Shown piece after piece: positions 53,955 to 62,163 of a stretch of DNA of 64,000 nucleotides. The DNA is from Photobacterium kagoshimensis. Lineage in GTDB: Bacteria; Pseudomonadota; Gammaproteobacteria; Enterobacterales; Vibrionaceae. The notes under the pieces are model-generated. The model saw only the letters and a list, made by a program, of their open reading frames with translations. It ran no database searches and was not told the DNA's origin. Where the stretch lies: the NCBI RefSeq assembly GCF_050337045.1, contig NZ_JAKJSO010000008.1, forward strand, positions 1 through 64,000, given 5' to 3'. Each line of letters begins with the position of its first letter. The first letter of the stretch is position 1. The translations under genes were made by a program, and so were the position numbers.

Positions 53955-54218
53955 ATTCGTCTACTCTTTGCAGTGAAAAATCGATTCACTATGAATAATT
54001 TAGCCAGAATACTACCATAACAAAGCCCCATTACACCTAGGCTGACAGCATTTTTTAGCCGAATTGCAAGAAGAATCGGGGTCTTCGTGTATTTTACAAC
54101 CAATCAATACGCTGACATTGCGTTGTCATAGTGTTCTGATGATTATGATAGGACATTTTTTCCTATTTATTACGGTATTAGCTCTAATGCAGCATCCGCA
54201 GTGTGATATTCATTGCTA

Positions 54219-54512
54219 TTAAGGGTAATTCAACGATCCTCTGATCTCAGCGATATGCTCTTTTACCCATGTTTTATTAACGGCACCCCAGTCTTTAATC
54301 ACATAATGGCCACTATGATTGCGTTCGCCTTGCGTCTGTTCAAATTCACAAACAATGTCGAGTTCAGCAAGACTTTTGATGGTGTCTTGGGCTGTCCGTC
54401 GGGGCATACCACTGAATTCAATGATGGCAGGCACGCTTGATATACCCGTTTCGATGAGATGGGCAATATAAAGGCGGCGATAAAAACTAGATTTGGTTTT
54501 GCTAATGTTCAT
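54219..54512 (-). CDS. winged-helix DNA-binding protein (HTH_43-like)
   Basis: This 97-residue protein begins MNISKTKSSFYRRLYIAHLIETG. It has a winged-helix core (SSVPAIIEFSGMPRRTAQDTIKSLAELDI) and a basic wing (GERNHSGHYVIKDWG), resembling HTH_43 proteins common in vibrios. It is a single gene, with targets unknown. Confidence 0.75.
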   Translation of the reverse strand: MNISKTKSSFYRRLYIAHLIETGISSVPAIIEFSGMPRRTAQDTIKSLAELDIVCEFEQTQGERNHSGHYVIKDWGAVNKTWVKEHIAEIRGSLNYP

Positions 54513-54997
54513 GTTAGCGGGGTGTCCATGTGATTAATCCTTGATTTTCCAAGCTTATCATATAATGGGCTTGGGATGATTTAAGCACTTTATTTGTCAG
54601 CTTTTTTTACAGCTGTTGGTCAGAGAAAAACGTATCCTTTATTAACCCTTTGAATTTATATGATTATAAAAGTTGGCAACACTTATGCATTAAACCAGTG
54701 AGTCCTAGTTCAAAGATTTTTCTTATTTAGAGGTAGGCGATTGAGATAGCACGGGCTTAGGGGGATAAGCGCTAGTGCGCTAATGTTGAGATCGTAATAC
54801 CTTACTAGCCACCAATTATGGTGGCTTTTCTTTGCCTGCCGTTTCATTTAATGAGATCAATCGGTTAAAACACCATCGGTAAATAATGTCTATTTGATGC
54901 TTTCTTGCTATAGCCCGCTTCAAATCATAAAATACGGAGTCAAATACCTGAATGGTCGCATCCTACGATCATGATAAAAAGGGACATATTGTACAAT
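54513..54997. other. 485-base stretch upstream of lpxL with an orphan terminator
   Basis: It holds a small hairpin AGCGC/GCGCT near 54768-54781 and the terminator at 54807-54830, with no gene on the plus strand to be terminated. It therefore contains either a small RNA ending at 54830 or an attenuated leader of lpxL. Confidence 0.45.
54807..54830 (+). terminator. orphan rho-independent terminator upstream of lpxL
   Basis: AGCCACC and GGTGGCT form a perfect 7-bp stem around AATTAT, followed by TTTTC. Confidence 0.75.
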
Positions 54998-55927
54998 ATG
55001 AGTAAGTTTACCCCGCCACGCTTTACGAAATCGTTGCTACATCCGCGTTACTGGCCAACGTTAATTTTGATTGGTGTAATGTACCTGATCAGTTGGCTTC
55101 CTTATTTCATTCAATTTCGTATGGGGCAAGGCATTGGGCGCTTAGCGATTAAGCTAATGAAGAAGCGTCGTTCAACGATGAAACGAAATCTAGAATTATG
55201 TTTCCCTGATATGTCGGATCAAGATCGTGAAGCATTAATTAAGAAGAACATCGACAGCACAGGTCTTGCATTGTTTGAAACCGGTATGGCGTGGTTTTGG
55301 CCTGATTTACGGGTTACTCGACATGTTGATTGTGAAGGTGTAGAGATCCTTCAAAAGTTAGAAAGCGAAGGGAAAGGGGCGCTACTTGTTGCGGTACATT
55401 CGCTCAACTTAGAGCTAGGTGCACGCGCAATGGGGATCCGAATTTCAGGTACTGGCGTATACCGTCCAAATGATAATCCATGCTTTGATTATTTTCAGTA
55501 CCATGGACGCACGCGCTCTAATCGTAGCTTGATTGATCGCAAAGATGTTAAGGGCATGCTGAAGGCACTTCGAAATGGTGCACGTGTTTGGTATGCCCCT
55601 GATCATGATTATGGCCTTCGTCGCTCTGCGTTTGCGCCACTTTTTGCCGTTGAAAAAGCTTGCACTACTACAGGTACGAGTTTATTAGTCGACTCTTCAG
55701 AATGTGCAGTTGTACCATTTGCGATGGTGCGACACGGTGAGACAGGTAAGTACACGGTTAAAGTATTCGAGCCGTTGACAGAGTTTCCTCATAATGACCC
55801 TGAAGCGGCTGCAATTTACATGAATAAAACGGTCGAGCGATTAATAATGGAAGCGCCCGATCAATATATGTGGTTGCATCGCCGTTTTAAAACACGCCCA
55901 GAAGGTGAACCATCGCTTTATGATTAG
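54998..55927 (+). CDS. lpxL: lipid A late acyltransferase LpxL
   Basis: This protein of about 309 residues adds a secondary acyl chain to Kdo2-lipid IVA at the inner membrane. It follows E. coli LpxL closely: KSLLHPRYWPT, one membrane anchor, RRSTMKRNLELCFPDM, HSLNLE (the catalytic HX4E, histidine at about 134), GVYRPNDNPCFDYFQ, VWYAPDHDYG and the shared end MWLHRRFKTRPEG. LpxP, the cold-adapted form, is an alternative. The start is uncertain: ATG at 54998 fits homologues, while TTG at 54989 has a better-spaced AAGGG and ATG at 54971 is also in frame. Confidence 0.93.
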   Translation: MSKFTPPRFTKSLLHPRYWPTLILIGVMYLISWLPYFIQFRMGQGIGRLAIKLMKKRRSTMKRNLELCFPDMSDQDREALIKKNIDSTGLALFETGMAWFWPDLRVTRHVDCEGVEILQKLESEGKGALLVAVHSLNLELGARAMGIRISGTGVYRPNDNPCFDYFQYHGRTRSNRSLIDRKDVKGMLKALRNGARVWYAPDHDYGLRRSAFAPLFAVEKACTTTGTSLLVDSSECAVVPFAMVRHGETGKYTVKVFEPLTEFPHNDPEAAAIYMNKTVERLIMEAPDQYMWLHRRFKTRPEGEPSLYD

Positions 55928-55990
55928 TACTAGCTATCTAGGTTAGCACTTATGTAGAGAAGCTCGCCAAGCTTAATGCTTATGAATAAC

Positions 55991-56024
55991 AAAAAAATGC
56001 CAACCGAATCGGTTGGCATTTTTG
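55991..56024. terminator. bidirectional terminator between lpxL and pgpB
   Basis: AATGCCAACCG and CGGTTGGCATT form a long stem with A's before and T's after, so it can stop transcription from both convergent genes. Confidence 0.93.
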
Positions 56025-56061
56025 TATGTGAAGACAAACGTTATAGCTGTTAGCGTTATTT

Positions 56062-56766
56062 CTATTCTGTTGGCTCAGGCACCAGCAGGTAAAGTAATGC
56101 CGCACAGCATGTAGAAGCGATGAGATCGCTAGGCCAGTGCATACCAAGCCAAATTCGACTCATTGCAACCCCTAAGCCCCAGCCTAACAATATAGCGATG
56201 GGAATATAGCGTTTATTGCGCAGTAAAAAACCACCCCAAAATACGATACAGACAGCAACAAAAATTGTGTGACCAGAAGGCAGTGAATAATTGGTTTCAC
56301 CTTCCCAATGCTGAATACGCCATTCACTGACGTTGACTTTTGCGTGCTCAATAACAACCTCTTTTTGTTCGGTTGTTAATTGATAAAAATCTGGGGCTGA
56401 ATCCACTAATTTAAGCGCCGCAAGTTCATGCGTATAAGGGCGAGGCACTTCCGTAATATGCTTCATTATTGACTTGGCCGCAAAACTCAGTATCAAAATA
56501 AAAGCGAATTGGCACCATAATGTTAAACACGCTTTTTTGTCTTTTTTATAGATTAATGGCAATAGGCATAACAATGCGACAGCCAAGAGGAACCATGGGT
56601 TACCTGCTGAATTCGATAGTAAAGTAAAAAGCAGGCCAGTGCTGTCGCTGGCTGGAGCAATTAAAGATGGTGAAGGGAATACTGCTAATACCGCGAGCAG
56701 TAATAGCGCGAACAAACCAAGCACCTTATAGCTAGGTAATTTACGTTTTAGGTGGGTGCGTAACAT
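56062..56766 (-). CDS. pgpB: PAP2 family phosphatase, PgpB-like
   Basis: This 234-residue inner-membrane protein has five or six hydrophobic segments and the three PAP2 motifs: KSIMKHITEVPRP, SLPSGH and SRIWLGMHWPSD (catalytic histidines). E. coli PgpB removes phosphate from phosphatidylglycerol phosphate and undecaprenyl pyrophosphate; the KHITEVPRP form and the large periplasmic loop fit that enzyme. Convergent with lpxL, divergent from the PTS gene. Confidence 0.88.
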   Translation of the reverse strand: MLRTHLKRKLPSYKVLGLFALLLLAVLAVFPSPSLIAPASDSTGLLFTLLSNSAGNPWFLLAVALLCLLPLIYKKDKKACLTLWCQFAFILILSFAAKSIMKHITEVPRPYTHELAALKLVDSAPDFYQLTTEQKEVVIEHAKVNVSEWRIQHWEGETNYSLPSGHTIFVAVCIVFWGGFLLRNKRYIPIAILLGWGLGVAMSRIWLGMHWPSDLIASTCCAALLYLLVPEPTE

Positions 56767-56876
56767 GACTATCGCTTTCGTTGTGCAAAAAAAGAGGCCA
56801 ACTATAGCAAACCTATGATCATTGAGTGTAAAAAAAGCGTCATTTTATTTGTGAGTATATTTAGCGAAAAATTAAA

Positions 56877-56898
56877 AAGATTAAGTATTGTTAATCTT
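56877..56898. promoter_or_regulatory. inverted repeat upstream of the NagE-like gene
   Basis: AAGATTAA and TTAATCTT are perfect 8-base arms around GTATTG, about 72 bases before the PTS gene. It may be an operator; it does not match the NagC consensus well. Confidence 0.4.
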
Positions 56899-56969
56899 CC
56901 GAAAAGGTCTGCTTTAAAGCCGCTCAAGTAAGGTATCTCGCAATAGAGTGATATTTTATGGAGTGAGAT

Positions 56970-58337
56970 ATGAACATACTGGGCTACTTTCAAAAACTCG
57001 GTAAGGCATTAATGTTGCCTATCGCCGTGCTACCTGTCGCAGGTTTGCTGCTGCGATTTGGTCAACCTGATTTACTTGATGTGGCATTTATGGCGCAAGC
57101 CGGTCAGGCTATTTTCGATAACATCGCCTTACTTTTCGCTATGGGTGTTGCTGCGGGTTTATCAAAAGATGGATCCGCGGCAGCGGCTATCGCAGCCGTT
57201 GTTGGCCATACAGTGATGTTGGCTGCGCTGGGGACAATGAATGCCGATATCGACCCTGGTGTAGCAGGTGGGATAATTGCCGGCATTACAGCGGGGCACC
57301 TATACAATCGTTTTTATACCATTACGTTACCTGACTTTTTGGGTTTCTTTGCTGGAAAACGTTTTGTACCAATCATCACTGGTCTTGTTTCGCTAGGGCT
57401 GGCGATTTCATTTAGCCTGATATGGCCACCGATCCAAAGTGCAATCAATATGCTAGGTGAGTGGATGCTAGGCAGCGGCGTTGCAGGCACTTTCACCTAC
57501 GGGTTTGCTAATCGCCTTCTTATTCCTTTCGGGCTACATCACATATTGAACACCATGGTGTGGTTTGTCTTTGGTGAATATAACGGTGTCACTGGCGAAA
57601 TATCACGTTTTTGGGCTGAAGACCCTCAAGCTGGCTTAATGCTAGCGGGTTTCTTCCCTATTATGATGTTTGGTTTACCTGCTGCGGCAGCTGCTTTTTA
57701 CTATTGTGCTAAAGCAGAAAATAAAGCTCGGATCGGCGGCATGCTAGCGAGTGTGGCGTTTACGGCATTTTTAACTGGGATCACCGAGCCGCTTGAATTC
57801 TTGTTTATGTTCTTAGCACCTGCTTTGTACGTGGTACATGCCGTTTTCATGGGCATAAGCTTGGTTATCGCCTCTCTACTCGATGTGCATTTAGTGTTTA
57901 GTTTCTCTGCGGGGCTGATTGATTATGTATTGAACTTTAACGCGCCAGCGGCACTGAATGCATGGAAGTTGATACCACTCGGTTTAGTTTTTGCGGTGCT
58001 GTATTTCGTGACCTTCACGTTCGCCATTAAAACGTTTGATTTAAAGACCCCAGGACGAGAAGACGAAGAGGAGGCTAGTGATATGCCAGAGGTTGAGGTT
58101 CACTCTGGTGAGTTAGCAAATGCTTATCTTGCTGCTTTAGGCGGTAAAAGTAACCTTTCCGATATAGATGCCTGTATTACACGCTTACGTTTAACCGTTG
58201 TTGATCGTAGTAAGGTTGATGATGCCAAGGTAAAAGCATTAGGGGCTAAAGGGATTGTGAATGTTGGAGAGAAGAACGTACAGGTAGTACTTGGGCCTCA
58301 GGCGGAAACAATAGCAACAGAAATGAAATTGCTGTAA
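56970..58337 (+). CDS. PTS EIICB component, N-acetylglucosamine (NagE) type
   Basis: This 455-residue protein joins an EIIC membrane domain (about residues 1-365) to an EIIB domain (about 380-455, phosphorylated cysteine 402 in DIDACITRLRL). The N-terminus (LGKALMLPIAVLPVAGLLLRFGQPDLL) and FGLHHILNT, GITEPLEFLFMFLAP and FNLKTPGRED-like end of EIIC match NagE rather than PtsG. E. coli NagE also has a EIIA domain, which is absent here, so a free EIIA (Crr) must donate phosphate. Substrate assignment is by resemblance. Confidence 0.88.
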   Translation: MNILGYFQKLGKALMLPIAVLPVAGLLLRFGQPDLLDVAFMAQAGQAIFDNIALLFAMGVAAGLSKDGSAAAAIAAVVGHTVMLAALGTMNADIDPGVAGGIIAGITAGHLYNRFYTITLPDFLGFFAGKRFVPIITGLVSLGLAISFSLIWPPIQSAINMLGEWMLGSGVAGTFTYGFANRLLIPFGLHHILNTMVWFVFGEYNGVTGEISRFWAEDPQAGLMLAGFFPIMMFGLPAAAAAFYYCAKAENKARIGGMLASVAFTAFLTGITEPLEFLFMFLAPALYVVHAVFMGISLVIASLLDVHLVFSFSAGLIDYVLNFNAPAALNAWKLIPLGLVFAVLYFVTFTFAIKTFDLKTPGREDEEEASDMPEVEVHSGELANAYLAALGGKSNLSDIDACITRLRLTVVDRSKVDDAKVKALGAKGIVNVGEKNVQVVLGPQAETIATEMKLL

Positions 58338-58352
58338 CTAAATAAAAAATAA

Positions 58353-58406
58353 GTGGTTTATCCCCCTAAACCACAAGCGGCTTGCAGCTATGTTGGCCGC
58401 TTTTTT
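58353..58406 (+). terminator. tandem hairpins and terminator after the PTS gene
   Basis: A perfect stem GTGGTTTA/TAAACCAC at 58353-58374 is directly followed by AAGCGGC (58375-58381) pairing with GCCGCTT and a T-run to 58406. Confidence 0.85.
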
Positions 58407-58547
58407 GTATCATCACAAAATAGCTAACTCGTTCTAATCTTATTCAGTTTTTAATGGTTAATTTGGGTTAAATCAAATCGATATACGACTATGTAATTTA
58501 TGGTTTGACGATCTTGTATCAAGGATACCGAGAAAAGGAATGTTGAT

Positions 58548-59225
58548 GTGAAAATATTGATTATTGAAGACGATACGACAACGAGAGAGTTTGTCGCGAA
58601 AGGCTTACGAGAGCAGCAATTTGTTGTTGATGAAGCGAGTGATGGGCATCAAGGTCTCGTCATGGCAACGAGTTGTCACTATCAGCTTATTATCCTAGAT
58701 CGTATGTTACCAATAATGGATGGGATGAAAGTATTGGCTGCGCTACGTGCGACAGAAAATACCACGCCTGTACTCATTTTAAGCGCCATGGATTCAATAG
58801 AGGCTCGCGTGGCTGGTTTAAATGCAGGCAGTGATGATTATTTAATCAAGCCGTTTGCCTTAGCTGAGCTGTTGGCGCGCGTTCAGTTACTCCTTCGACG
58901 TTCGTCTGTTGTGCAAAAAGAGATCGCCCAATATGAATATGCTGATTTAAAGCTAGATCTCAAGTCACACAGAGTATGGCGCGGGGGAGAACTTATCCCT
59001 TTGCAGCAAAAAGAGTTTCTTTTATTACAATATTTAATCGAGCATGCAGAGCAAGTCGTTTCTCGCATGCATCTTTTTGAGTCGGTATGGAGCTATCATT
59101 TCGACCCAAAAACAAATGTCATTGATGTTCATATTGCTAATTTAAGGAAAAAACTGGAGGTTGAGGGTAGTGAGAGCTTAATTCATACCATCAGAGGGGC
59201 GGGATATGTTCTCCGACAATCGTGA
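58548..59225 (+). CDS. OmpR/PhoB family response regulator
   Basis: This 225-residue protein has a receiver domain (EDD at 7-9, phosphoacceptor D51 in LIILDRMLP, K in LIKPF) and a C-terminal winged helix (VWRGGELIPLQQKEFLLLQYL; TNVIDVHIANLRKKL; IRGAGYVLR). It activates or represses genes once phosphorylated by the kinase encoded next. The start is GTG with AGGA upstream. The layout resembles CopR/QseB-type regulators, but the signal is unknown. Confidence 0.93.
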   Translation: MKILIIEDDTTTREFVAKGLREQQFVVDEASDGHQGLVMATSCHYQLIILDRMLPIMDGMKVLAALRATENTTPVLILSAMDSIEARVAGLNAGSDDYLIKPFALAELLARVQLLLRRSSVVQKEIAQYEYADLKLDLKSHRVWRGGELIPLQQKEFLLLQYLIEHAEQVVSRMHLFESVWSYHFDPKTNVIDVHIANLRKKLEVEGSESLIHTIRGAGYVLRQS

Positions 59226-60519
59226 GTTACTATCACGCTCTTCAACATTCAAACTTCTGCTGTATTTTTTGGCCTGTATTGGACTGATTTACACGATTTT
59301 CGTCCATCAGGTGTATTTGAGTTCAGATGCCTTCCACCGTAAACAACTTGATCGTGAGTTGTCGCAAGAAACAGAAATTTTTACCGCACTAGCAATGCAA
59401 GGCAATCTCGATGCTATTCAAACGCTTATTGCAGAAAAACAAAGTCTTACCAGCCCTTTTAGCTACCATATTCAACCTATTAGTCCGCAAACGTCTAGTT
59501 TGAGTTACCCTGCGGCATTAACAGGAAATCAGCCTTACTTTGAGTTGTCTGAGGTAAAATCCGGCAGTAGTTTGTTGCTGGGGGACGGCACGTTTTTACG
59601 CATAGAAATAAACCGCGACCTACTGCAAAAATACCGCGATGAACTCGCGCCGATGATGATCTCTGGGGTGGCATTGCCTGTCATCGTGATGATAGCAGGA
59701 GCAGTATGGTTTGCCGTTAATATTATCCAGAAGCTACAACGGGTAAACCTGGCGATGAACCGTGTGCTTTGCGGCGAGAAGAACGTCAAGTTGGCAGTAA
59801 GCCGCAATGATGATGAATTTGACATACTGTCAATTCACCTGAACTTTATGATAGAGCAAATCGAGAAAAAAGAAGCCTCATTAAAGGCGCTTAGCGTGGG
59901 AATTGCGCATGATTTACGAACGCCCATGTCGCGAATGAAATTGCGGATAGAAAGCTTGCTAGATGAAAACACCAATCCACAACACCATAAGGTGTTAGAA
60001 GATTGCCACGATGACTTGGAGCTTTTATTGAGTATGTTTAATGGCTTGCTAGAGATTGCGAACCTTAATAGCGGCAAGCAGCTTATTAACAAGCAGCGAG
60101 TTGATTTAACCACTGTTGCTCAAGACGCCGTGGATTTTTTACAACCACTAGCAGAAGAAAAACAGCAACAGCTCTTTCTTCGCCAAGATGCAGCATATCA
60201 ACTTGAAGGGGAGCCCAATTTACTTTTTCGTGCTGTAATTAACTTGATTGAGAATGCCATCAAATATACCCCCGAAAAGGGGAGGATCACGGTTGTGGTA
60301 GATCCGTTTGGGATCGTGGTGATTGATAATGGTGAAGGTATCTCTGATCTTGATAAACCGCGTGTTTGTGAGGCAATGTACCGGGCGGATAAGAGCAGAA
60401 CGCAATCAGGGTCTGGCTTAGGGTTGAGCTTAGTGGACGCGGTAATGAAGCGGCACGGTGGTGAACTGGTATTGAGAGATAATAACCCGGGTCTAAGAGC
60501 GAGGCTTTATTTTAATTGA
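59206..60519 (+). CDS. sensor histidine kinase
   Basis: This 437-residue kinase has a first membrane helix (about residues 15-34), a periplasmic domain of about 115 residues, a second helix (about 150-172), a HAMP region, the phosphorylation site H235 (VGIAHDLRTPMSR) and an ATPase domain (NLIENAIKYTPEKG; VVIDNGEGI; GSGLGLSLV). It overlaps the regulator gene by 20 bases. The periplasmic domain has no recognised ligand motif. Confidence 0.93.
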   Translation: MFSDNRELLSRSSTFKLLLYFLACIGLIYTIFVHQVYLSSDAFHRKQLDRELSQETEIFTALAMQGNLDAIQTLIAEKQSLTSPFSYHIQPISPQTSSLSYPAALTGNQPYFELSEVKSGSSLLLGDGTFLRIEINRDLLQKYRDELAPMMISGVALPVIVMIAGAVWFAVNIIQKLQRVNLAMNRVLCGEKNVKLAVSRNDDEFDILSIHLNFMIEQIEKKEASLKALSVGIAHDLRTPMSRMKLRIESLLDENTNPQHHKVLEDCHDDLELLLSMFNGLLEIANLNSGKQLINKQRVDLTTVAQDAVDFLQPLAEEKQQQLFLRQDAAYQLEGEPNLLFRAVINLIENAIKYTPEKGRITVVVDPFGIVVIDNGEGISDLDKPRVCEAMYRADKSRTQSGSGLGLSLVDAVMKRHGGELVLRDNNPGLRARLYFN

Positions 60520-60568
60520 GGCTCTGGACTGCTAATGCCTGGCGCGACTTATACGAACTTGAATGGAT

Positions 60569-60604
60569 AAAAAGCCGATGGGTATTATACCTATCGGCTT
60601 TTTG
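60569..60604. terminator. bidirectional terminator
   Basis: AAAAAGCCGATGGGTA and TACCTATCGGCTTTTT pair around three bases with one mismatch-like G-U region. It lies between the kinase gene and the convergent DUF3581 gene. Confidence 0.92.
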
Positions 60605-60631
60605 GTCTTTACATACTTGTTGCTTTATACG

Positions 60632-61375
60632 CTACGCAGCAATCGCATTGAAGTGTTCTTTGCGGCCATTGAATCGATTTACAAGATCATCGATATCATC
60701 TTGGCAGTAAGGTTTTAGGCCGCTCATAACCATACGCTTACGGCCCGTACCAACTACTTCTCCGTCTTCTTTGAAGCAGAAATTTAAGGTCACACTACCA
60801 CGCTTACCTTCAACATCAATACATGACTCAGTCAGCTCGACGCTTGGGTTGACAAGGTCTAAACGAGTAAAATCTAGCTCCATGCTCTCGTAAATAACCA
60901 AAGGGCGAGCAGGGTTGATCATGATTTGTTTTGATTCCATCAAAGGAACCATGATATGCGGGAAGTTCATACCAGAGAATTGAACGTAGCTTTTTGTTAC
61001 TTGTTCAATTAACGCTTGGCTGTGCGTGGTATCGCCACTGCGTGAAATGTGAAGGTACTCTTTGCCGTTACCGTCAATCATAGACTGATCAGTATCAGAT
61101 TTTTTATCTATGCTTAATGCAACACCATCATTAATCATGCCAGCAAAATCAAAGCGCATTTTTTGGCTAAGACCTGCTTTAGCAAGTACTACAGAGAATA
61201 GAAGATCGCCAGGCACACAAAAGCGCTTGTTGTCTTCATCATGAATTGGGTTGAAATCACCGGCTACACGTTTAGCGAAGTGACTTGCTTGCTGGCGTGA
61301 GAAAGAAAACTCACCATTTTGCTCTGAAAAGTACGAATTTAAAAACATGTTTAACTTATGAATACCTTCGTTCAT
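60632..61375 (-). CDS. DUF3581 family protein, hot-dog (MaoC-like) fold suspected
   Basis: This 247-residue soluble protein matches the DUF3581 family of marine gammaproteobacteria. The N-terminal part contains KRVAGDFNPIHDEDNKRFCVPGDLLFSVVLA; its D-x-NP-x-H arrangement and the following PGDLLF resemble the catalytic hydratase motif of MaoC-type hot-dog enzymes. A second half (MELDFTRLDLVNPSVELT, SVTLNFCFKEDGEVVGTGR) would fit a second hot-dog unit. A role on an acyl thioester is an inference. Confidence 0.8.
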   Translation of the reverse strand: MNEGIHKLNMFLNSYFSEQNGEFSFSRQQASHFAKRVAGDFNPIHDEDNKRFCVPGDLLFSVVLAKAGLSQKMRFDFAGMINDGVALSIDKKSDTDQSMIDGNGKEYLHISRSGDTTHSQALIEQVTKSYVQFSGMNFPHIMVPLMESKQIMINPARPLVIYESMELDFTRLDLVNPSVELTESCIDVEGKRGSVTLNFCFKEDGEVVGTGRKRMVMSGLKPYCQDDIDDLVNRFNGRKEHFNAIAA

Positions 61376-62022
61376 CTAACTGTCGCCTATTGTACATGAG
61401 TTTGTTCTCAGTAATGGTCTAGCCACTTGAGTTCGGTTTTACTTCTATCTGTCTAGAAACGTAGACAGCGCTTTGCATAAAGATGCAAAATGGTTTGTTG
61501 TTGCACTAGTCGTGTTGCTTATTAACCATGATTTTTATATGGCTATATTGAATAAAAGTACGCTTTTTTAGGCTTGGTATTAGTTTTTATATTGAATAGC
61601 GTTAGGCATACTAATTAGATGTATTAGTTTCATTTGGGGGGAAAGGAATACTTGTATTAAAGATAAGCAGTATTATTGACGCTTCTGTTATTAACTCTTG
61701 CTCTATTGGTATATCTGGTGCAAATGTGTCAAAAGCAGCACAAGGGAATAATAGGTCGTGGTGATATTTTGAACTTAATTGAGTAAATTGCACATTAATG
61801 GTCCTATACTATAGCTAAATCTAATTTATAAAGTGCGGGTTGATTTATTAAGTGCAACGAGTGGAATAATTATGTATTATATCACCATAACGAAAACATA
61901 CACTTAAACATATTGGCTAGGTTATGAGCTGCTCTAATAAATAAAATAAGGCAGACGATAATAACCTTCTTCTAGACGTGTAGAAGCCAAAGGAAAAATA
62001 AAGTAGCAAGGAAGCTACAAAT
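61376..62022. other. long gene-poor stretch
   Basis: About 650 AT-rich bases. They hold a hairpin CTGTCTA/TAGACAG at about 61450-61470 (near the DUF3581 promoter side), one weak open frame at 61611-61793 and small hairpins near 61971 and 62003. No known element was recognised. Confidence 0.4.
61611..61793 (-). CDS. doubtful 60-residue open frame
   Basis: A GTG at 61793 with AGGA 8 bases upstream and a TATAGT-like -10 opens a 60-residue frame with no recognised domain. Amino-acid use is unremarkable and it stands alone. It may be chance. Confidence 0.2.
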   Translation of the reverse strand: MQFTQLSSKYHHDLLFPCAAFDTFAPDIPIEQELITEASIILLIFNTSIPFPPNETNTSN

Positions 62023-62064
62023 AAAAAAGCGCTCAACAAGTAGTAAATGCTACTTGTTGAGCGC
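62023..62064 (-). terminator. very strong terminator after mob/moe genes
   Basis: GCGCTCAACAAGTAG and its exact complement (62029-62043 and 62050-62064) form a 15-bp stem around a 6-base loop. On the minus strand it is followed by TTTTTT. Confidence 0.95.
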
Positions 62065-62139
62065 AAATATATCACTTCAACTTATCATCCATTATTCTAT
62101 TCAGGACTAGCAGCAAGACCTCCAGCCCTGAGAATAATG
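62023..62139 (-). ncRNA. candidate structured small RNA downstream of moeA
   Basis: On the minus strand a TATAAT (62148-62143) is followed about 7 bases later by a predicted transcript of about 115 bases. Its 5' part folds as CATTATTC-TCAGG pairing with CCTGA-ATA-GAATAATG (arms 62139-62127 and 62105-62090), with a GGAGG in the loop. A 25-base linker follows, then a 15-bp perfect terminator stem with a run of six T's. This is the usual architecture of a bacterial small RNA. It could instead be the 3' end of the moeA mRNA. Confidence 0.5.
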
Positions 62140-62163
62140 CGTATTATATCGAAAAGCGTTAAC

